From Lacicoccus halitifaciens (GTDB lineage: Bacteria > Bacillota > Bacilli > Staphylococcales > Salinicoccaceae), in the NCBI RefSeq assembly GCF_040544485.1, contig NZ_JBDZDV010000008.1, forward strand, positions 1-64,000: a stretch of 64,000 nt of DNA, in the 5' to 3' direction. Under the pieces are notes generated by a model that was given only the letters and a program-made list of their open reading frames with translations, was not told the origin of the DNA and ran no database searches. Position numbers and translations under genes: made by a program. This document shows, one piece after another, positions 61,001 to 64,000 of the stretch (positions are counted from its first letter, which is position 1; each line of letters begins with the position of its first letter).

Positions 61001-61647
61001 GCTTCCTCTTCAGATACAGAAGTCTCTTCTGCGGTTTCCTCTTGAGTTTCAGCTGTTTCGATTTCTTCAGTGACTGCTTCATTGTCTTCTGATTCTTCAA
61101 CCTCTTCCTCAGGAGCTTCTGATTCTTCTACTTCAACTGCAGAATCTTCATCTTCTGTCTCTTCTTCAGTTTCCTCTTGTGCTTCTTCCTCAACAGCTTC
61201 CTGATCTTCTGCGGTTTCTTCAGAAGCTGCTTCCTCATTCTCCCCAGCTTCCTCTTCAGCTTCAGGATCTTCTTCGACAGCTTCTTCTTCCTGAACTTCA
61301 GGTGCTTCGTCCGCTTCTTCATCGTCTGCGGCCTCTTCTTCAACATCACCTTCAGTTTCCGGGTCTTCTTCTGCATTTTCAACTTCGTCTTCTATGTCTT
61401 CTTCAGATTCTTCTTCATCAGTTGCTTCGTCTTCGCCGTCTTTCTCATCTTCCGGAGGTTCTGTTTCGTCTTCTTCATCGATGAAATCCAGTTCTGTATC
61501 CGGTGTTTCATCCGCTGAGTATTCTTCCGTGTTCTGGGTTGAATATTGTTCATCCTGCTCGATTTCTTCTGCATTCACCACAATCGTCGATGCAAGGAGT
61601 CCCGTCGAAACGAGTGTCGGAACGATTAAACGATTTTTGTATTTCAT
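58015..61647 (-). CDS. LPXTG-anchored N-acetylmuramoyl-L-alanine amidase with long acidic stalks
   Basis: A 1210-residue wall-anchored protein. Signal peptide about 1-26; a very acidic E/D/A/T-rich region about 28-330; helical spacer to about 395; amidase_2/PGRP-type domain about 400-580 (zinc His in VVLHDVGNDNSTIHGE, WSHVAVSEHLGGTNSPDPYEY); a GW/SH3-like cell-wall domain about 610-675 (GLYASVTDVRTSDASN, GIALGWMHEGDLV); a second D/E/P-rich stalk about 680-980 with DEQEDEDSDQDS-type repeats; a beta-rich domain about 990-1085; then LPNTG about 1176-1180, a membrane helix and KRRK. Amidases of this kind cut between muramic acid and the peptide. Opposite-strand frames over the repeats are shadows of this composition. 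Sortase anchoring is clear from the motif. Confidence 0.9.
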   Translation of the reverse strand: MKYKNRLIVPTLVSTGLLASTIVVNAEEIEQDEQYSTQNTEEYSADETPDTELDFIDEEDETEPPEDEKDGEDEATDEEESEEDIEDEVENAEEDPETEGDVEEEAADDEEADEAPEVQEEEAVEEDPEAEEEAGENEEAASEETAEDQEAVEEEAQEETEEETEDEDSAVEVEESEAPEEEVEESEDNEAVTEEIETAETQEETAEETSVSEEEAEQEDEEDDIDEEVLDEEPAEDESVEETEVEEPADVQAEEAVEDIAAEADEEEQEISEPAEEAEELNEVEEEVVSEDTASEEDVVAENESAAEETEPEESTYAYDSDSVQQELEGLSDEERSAFLEENADDIKVDEETMNELTAAIAEDYGIEAETSEVFSASTMSTMSLSHAIDDINAYIAANNFEVAPIQYNILEHLPQYAYHSNYGWEPENGRVGKPEGVVLHDVGNDNSTIHGEISYMSRNWENAFVHAFVDADNIIQIADTDYLVYGGGPVSNQIHMHVELVRHDNAHDFARSINNYADYIANLLYKYKLPVISAEETGEGTLWSHVAVSEHLGGTNSPDPYEYFARFGYEYDDVIDLIGQRYDDMYYHRTTPSIVMPIEEGTTDVLAQVDENNRGLYASVTDVRTSDASNLVGQTFHVNRLATYNYDDYYLLQTEDGIALGWMHEGDLVISDFIPEPDEPEEPELPEEPTEPEEPTEPEEDDTDDGSDDESEDTQDDPDEQEDEDSDQDSDEDDVDEPVEDGSDDEEPGEDTEDESDEQEDEDSDQDSEDPDQEPEEPIDPEEPTEPEEDDTDEGSDEEAGDTEGDDETPVEDDSDEPEDEPTESDEDAREEDIEDDSDEQEEEDSDQDSDEVDEDEPVEDDSEQPEEEPTEPQQPETPEEPTEPEEPELPEEDLEDGSEDSVENPEETDTESEEQATDETSDADTPDVGTDEGDVTPEEDITEVEEVYSTLEDPATGVRIVSATDELEGKSAVVAVLNPSDAIDADHDLYDIQILDEDGSLYSLENPVTVYLPANGFVSNVYYLGDIGETLEAVEFTVEGGYAVFEVADFSQYAVVYGVEGEDNTTVAPVSGDADAGEGSVSENETDASGNVAETEAVTSETAASGNKVIVTGEESADDAKEHSVVKTETETAEEYPSVDTEEETVAADKADEQAEATEQADPEKQKESESEMLPNTGVAEQSTTIFATILAALGLGFLVKRRKPTEK

Positions 61648-61819
61648 AGTTGACCTCCATTAAAAATTTATCCAGTTTCATTGTAGTAGTTTTGAATAGA
61701 AAATTGTTGGAATTTACTAAATTTAATCTGATTGTAATATTTAATGGAGATGCACATGTTTAATCTGTTCTATAATGTATATATGGTTAATAAGGGCACT
61801 TTTTAAAGGAGGTTTTCCG

Positions 61820-61999
61820 GTGAGTACTAGAGGCATATTGAACCTGAGCCTTATACTGTTGCTGATTGCAGCTGTGGGTCTCTTCATCATGTACTTCTAC
61901 GTTCCTGTATTCCAGACGGCAGGTTCTCTGGTCTCAATTTCTTTAGGTGTGGTCGTCATACTAATTATGCTGATATTGAACAATTGGAAAAGAAGTTGA
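61820..61999 (+). CDS. small two-helix membrane protein
   Basis: A 59-residue membrane protein with two hydrophobic segments (about residues 6-27 and 32-54) and a basic end NNWKRS. The start is GTG, 7 nt after AAAGGAGG; a longer in-frame ATG would place that ribosome site inside the coding region. Function unknown; size and spacing recall small stress or membrane-stabilising proteins. It is divergent from the anchored amidase gene and ends at a bidirectional terminator. Confidence 0.75.
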   Translation: MSTRGILNLSLILLLIAAVGLFIMYFYVPVFQTAGSLVSISLGVVVILIMLILNNWKRS

Positions 62000-62019
62000 A
62001 TAATTCAACAATAAAAAAA

Positions 62020-62051
62020 GATGCTGCATATTGACTTTAATATGCAACATC
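62020..62051. terminator. bidirectional terminator
   Basis: GATGCTGCATATT / AATATGCAACATC with one mismatch or G-T pair, 6-nt loop, A-run and T-run on either side, between converging genes. Confidence 0.85.
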
Positions 62052-62055
62052 CTTT

Positions 62056-62988
62056 TTAATTTTTGATGATTTCCTCACCGATTTCCTGTATGACTTCATC
62101 CACTGGGCGCTTCGAAAATTTAAGGCCGAGCATGACGTGGTCGACACCCATCTCTTCCAGTTCCTGAAGATAACTTTTCAAATAATTGATGCCGGTCCTG
62201 AAACCGAGGTGGATCTGCTGGGGCTTGTAATCCGGATCTTCATGGAGGTCCAAGGACAGCGACTGGATGAACGGCTTATGGACCTCACTCCCCTGCCGCC
62301 ACCTGCCGATGAATATTTCCTGCATATCACGGGCCCTCGGATAGGTCATCCAGCCGTCGCCGTTCTCCGCAATCCATTCATGCGTCTGGCTGCTGCTCCC
62401 CGTGACGAACACCGGTATGTCATAGAGTGCCGGCTTCGGCAGCATGTCCCCGGTCCATATATTCACGTGTTCCGTAGAAATCCTCGGCTCATCATCATGC
62501 CACAGCCGTTTGATGACATGGAACGTCTCCCTAAAGATCTCCGCACGCCTCGATTTATCCACCCTGTATGCATCGAACTCGATCGGCCGGTCACCCGTGG
62601 CGAGCCCGAGCAAAAGCCGCTCGCCTGAAATCCTGTCGAGTGATGCCGCAGACTTCGCAATATCGATCGGATGCCGGAACGTCGTGATGATGCTCCCCAT
62701 GCCGAGCGCAATCTCCTCCGTATGTGCCGCAATATAACTCTGAAAAATCCACGGGTCGTACATCTGCCCGGCATCGCCGAAATTGACCGTATCATTCAGC
62801 GGGATGTCGCGCGCCCAGAGTGCTGCGAATCCCATCTCCTCGGCGAGCTTTGCCCGCTCGACCTGGGTTGCGAGATCCATCTTTGGCACACTCTTCCTGT
62901 AATCTTCGAGCGGAAAAGAAAGGCCGAGCGTCATCTTCCCACGTTTAAGCACTTTATTGAACCCATGATGTTTTTTGAATTTATGCAT
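62056..62988 (-). CDS. LLM-class flavin-dependent oxidoreductase, second type
   Basis: A 310-residue luciferase-like TIM-barrel enzyme, of the LLM group seen as TIGR03571-type proteins. Parts: MTLGLSFPLEDYRKSVPKMDL, FAALWARDIPLNDTVNFGDAGQ, ALGMGSIITTFRHPIDIAKSAASLD, RLLLGLATGDRPIEFDAYR, FVTGSSSQTHEWIAENGDGWM. Uses FMN/F420-type cofactors from a partner reductase; substrate unknown. Not closely similar to the LLM protein at 31377-32381. ATG lies 6 nt after AAGGAGG; a frame starting 105 bp upstream adds basic residues without a ribosome site. Upstream is a terminator, so it is a separate unit. Confidence 0.87.
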   Translation of the reverse strand: MHKFKKHHGFNKVLKRGKMTLGLSFPLEDYRKSVPKMDLATQVERAKLAEEMGFAALWARDIPLNDTVNFGDAGQMYDPWIFQSYIAAHTEEIALGMGSIITTFRHPIDIAKSAASLDRISGERLLLGLATGDRPIEFDAYRVDKSRRAEIFRETFHVIKRLWHDDEPRISTEHVNIWTGDMLPKPALYDIPVFVTGSSSQTHEWIAENGDGWMTYPRARDMQEIFIGRWRQGSEVHKPFIQSLSLDLHEDPDYKPQQIHLGFRTGINYLKSYLQELEEMGVDHVMLGLKFSKRPVDEVIQEIGEEIIKN

Positions 62989-63014
62989 GCAAGACCTCCT
63001 TGGGGAAATAAAAA

Positions 63015-63038
63015 CCGGTGGATGATGATCCCCACCGG
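63015..63038 (-). terminator. terminator of the CpsB-like pseudogene
   Basis: CCGGTGG / CCACCGG stem with a ten-base loop and a T-rich run on the minus strand, just after the stop of the broken phosphatase gene. Confidence 0.8.
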
Positions 63039-63046
63039 ATGTACGT

Positions 63047-63789
63047 TTAATGTCCTTCCTTTGCTGCGACCATGGATGTGATTTTCTCATCATTGAATAT
63101 CTTCCGGGCGTTCTCCTGCATTGCCTCGGCCTGCACTTCGCCGAATTCGCTCCTTATGATATCGAGTGCTGCGGGCATTCGGAACGGGCGGCTCTCTGCG
63201 TGATGGGCATCACTCGCCACCACGTGGATCAGGTTTTCCTCGATCATTTTAAGGCCTGTCCTTTGGAGTTCCGGGCCGAAATCGCCGGTGATGGAACCTG
63301 CGGTTACCTGTGTGACGATGCCCTTTTGGACAAGCGGGTGCAGTATCGCCGGGTCCTCTGCGATCGGCCTGCAGCGCTCCGGATGGGCGATGATCGGCCT
63401 GTAGCCGTTATCCATCAGCTCATCCAGCACCGTTTCATAGTACGGCGGCAGCGCATCGAACGGCAGCTCAATCAGTATATAGTCCGTATCGTTCAAAGTC
63501 GTGCTGAGCCCGTCGCGCAGTTCTTCCATGATATGTTCATTGATGCGGATCTCCTGTCCGTGATGGACGTTGATGTTGATGTCTTCCTCTTCAATGATTT
63601 CGTGAAGTGTTTCGATTTTAGAAAATACTTTGCCCTTCGGGGTGTAATGGAAGCCTGCATGGTGGTGCGGGGTATCATGACATCCGTGATCCCCTGCCCT
63701 TCCGCCTGTTTGAGCAGGTCGCGCGCTTCCGTCTTTGAAGTGGGGCCGTCATCAGTGTTGATCAACAGATGGTTATGAATATCGATCAT
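63047..63789 (-). pseudogene. cpsB: CpsB/YwqE-type tyrosine-protein phosphatase, frameshifted
   Basis: PHP-fold phosphatase that normally resets the tyrosine kinase controlling capsule synthesis. The first part has the metal motif MIDIHNHLLINTDDGPTSK; the rest (GQEIRINEHIMEELRDGLS, IAHPERCRPIAEDP, DAHHAESRPF) continues in another frame. Near 63670-63682, where GITDVM should run into A-T-P-H-H-H, the DNA is one base short; moving frame restores TPHHHAGFHYTPKGKVFSK and the full family sequence. So it is one gene with a single -1 frameshift, or a sequencing error in a CCCC tract. The start at 63789 follows GGAG by 9 nt. Its kinase and modulator partners are not in the window. Confidence 0.85.
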
Positions 63790-63957
63790 TAAATTCAGCT
63801 CCAATTTATTTTTTGACTCTCCTCCATGCTACCATGAAAGGTGAAATATTTCCTACGGCACCCCTTCAATATAGTATATATTCTGTATAATAATTCAAAA
63901 TTTAGAGATAACTATGTTAAAATGGGAATTGTGTATTTCAAAAATGGAGGTCTTTAT

Positions 63958-64000
63958 ATGTGGCATGTGAAAAAGTACGATGAATTGGAACTTGATGAAC
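63958..64000 (+). CDS. GNAT acetyltransferase, ElaA-like (5' end only)
   Basis: Partial gene cut by the window end. The 14 residues visible, MWHVKKYDELELDE, match the start of ElaA-type GNAT N-acetyltransferases, which continue with an E-L-Y-x-I-L-x-L-R segment. Ribosome site GGAGG lies 7 nt upstream. The call rests on very little sequence. Confidence 0.5.
   Translation, partial: MWHVKKYDELELDE

Noticed and set aside
58866..61663. Several plus-strand frames opposite the acidic stalks of the anchored amidase
   Set aside because: Leucine- or serine-rich shadows of GAA/GAT codons; no start sites or domains.

Overview
The window looks like chromosome from a halotolerant member of the Staphylococcaceae, of the Salinicoccus/Jeotgalicoccus kind. 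Reasons: a full-length EzrA of staphylococcal type, an S. aureus-like CapE-CapF-CapG trio, a LysM-CHAP cell-wall hydrolase behind a WalR-type box, an LPXTG-anchored amidase, a SigB-type stress promoter, AGGAGG ribosome sites, many TTG starts, and very acidic exported proteins. Genus assignment is inference. No rRNA, tRNA, CRISPR array, transposase or prophage gene was recognised.

Layout. (1) 0-2.6 kb: leftward two-component system and two small membrane proteins. (2) 2.7-12.5 kb: AT-rich accessory region with a SEFIR/TIR-like protein (candidate anti-phage effector), two unrelated two-helix membrane proteins, an EzrA, a secreted glycerophosphodiester phosphodiesterase, and three dispersed copies of one small flavin-fold stress-protein cassette, two of them decaying. 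(3) 12.5-27.8 kb: a leftward capsule/exopolysaccharide locus of 13 genes: CapD-like dehydratase, two glycosyltransferases, the UDP-L-FucNAc pathway (capE, capF, capG), Wzx flippase, UDP-glucose dehydrogenase, ATP-grasp protein, Wzy polymerase, galU, an unfamiliar Rossmann protein and the initiating sugar transferase. (4) 28-33 kb: a dicarboxylate/sodium symporter, an M20 amidohydrolase, a luciferase-like oxidoreductase and small conserved proteins. (5) 33-35 kb: LysM-CHAP hydrolase. (6) 35.6-45 kb: a catabolic block with two YkvI-like transporters, a TRAP transporter, a cupin, a GntR/FadR-type regulator and two M20 hydrolases; a shared palindromic operator and a perfect catabolite-responsive element lie between the TRAP operon and the regulator. 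(7) 45-54 kb: two paralogous stress proteins, an MBL hydrolase, a SWIM-SNF2 helicase, a DUF2207 protein and small proteins. (8) 54.5-57.8 kb: an acetoin/2-oxoacid dehydrogenase operon (E1 alpha, E1 beta, E2) behind a near-perfect cre. (9) 58-64 kb: a 1210-residue acidic, LPXTG-anchored amidase, a second luciferase-like enzyme, a frameshifted CpsB-type phosphatase and the start of a GNAT gene.

The most unusual structure is not a gene. Three convergent intergenic spaces hold tandem arrays of strict period (41 bp at 35.3 kb, 52 and 51 bp at 46.6 kb, 41 bp at 51.1 kb). In the second and third, single units form hairpins whose two arms change together from unit to unit, which implies selection for the paired structure. 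A fourth convergent space carries one 86-nt hairpin.
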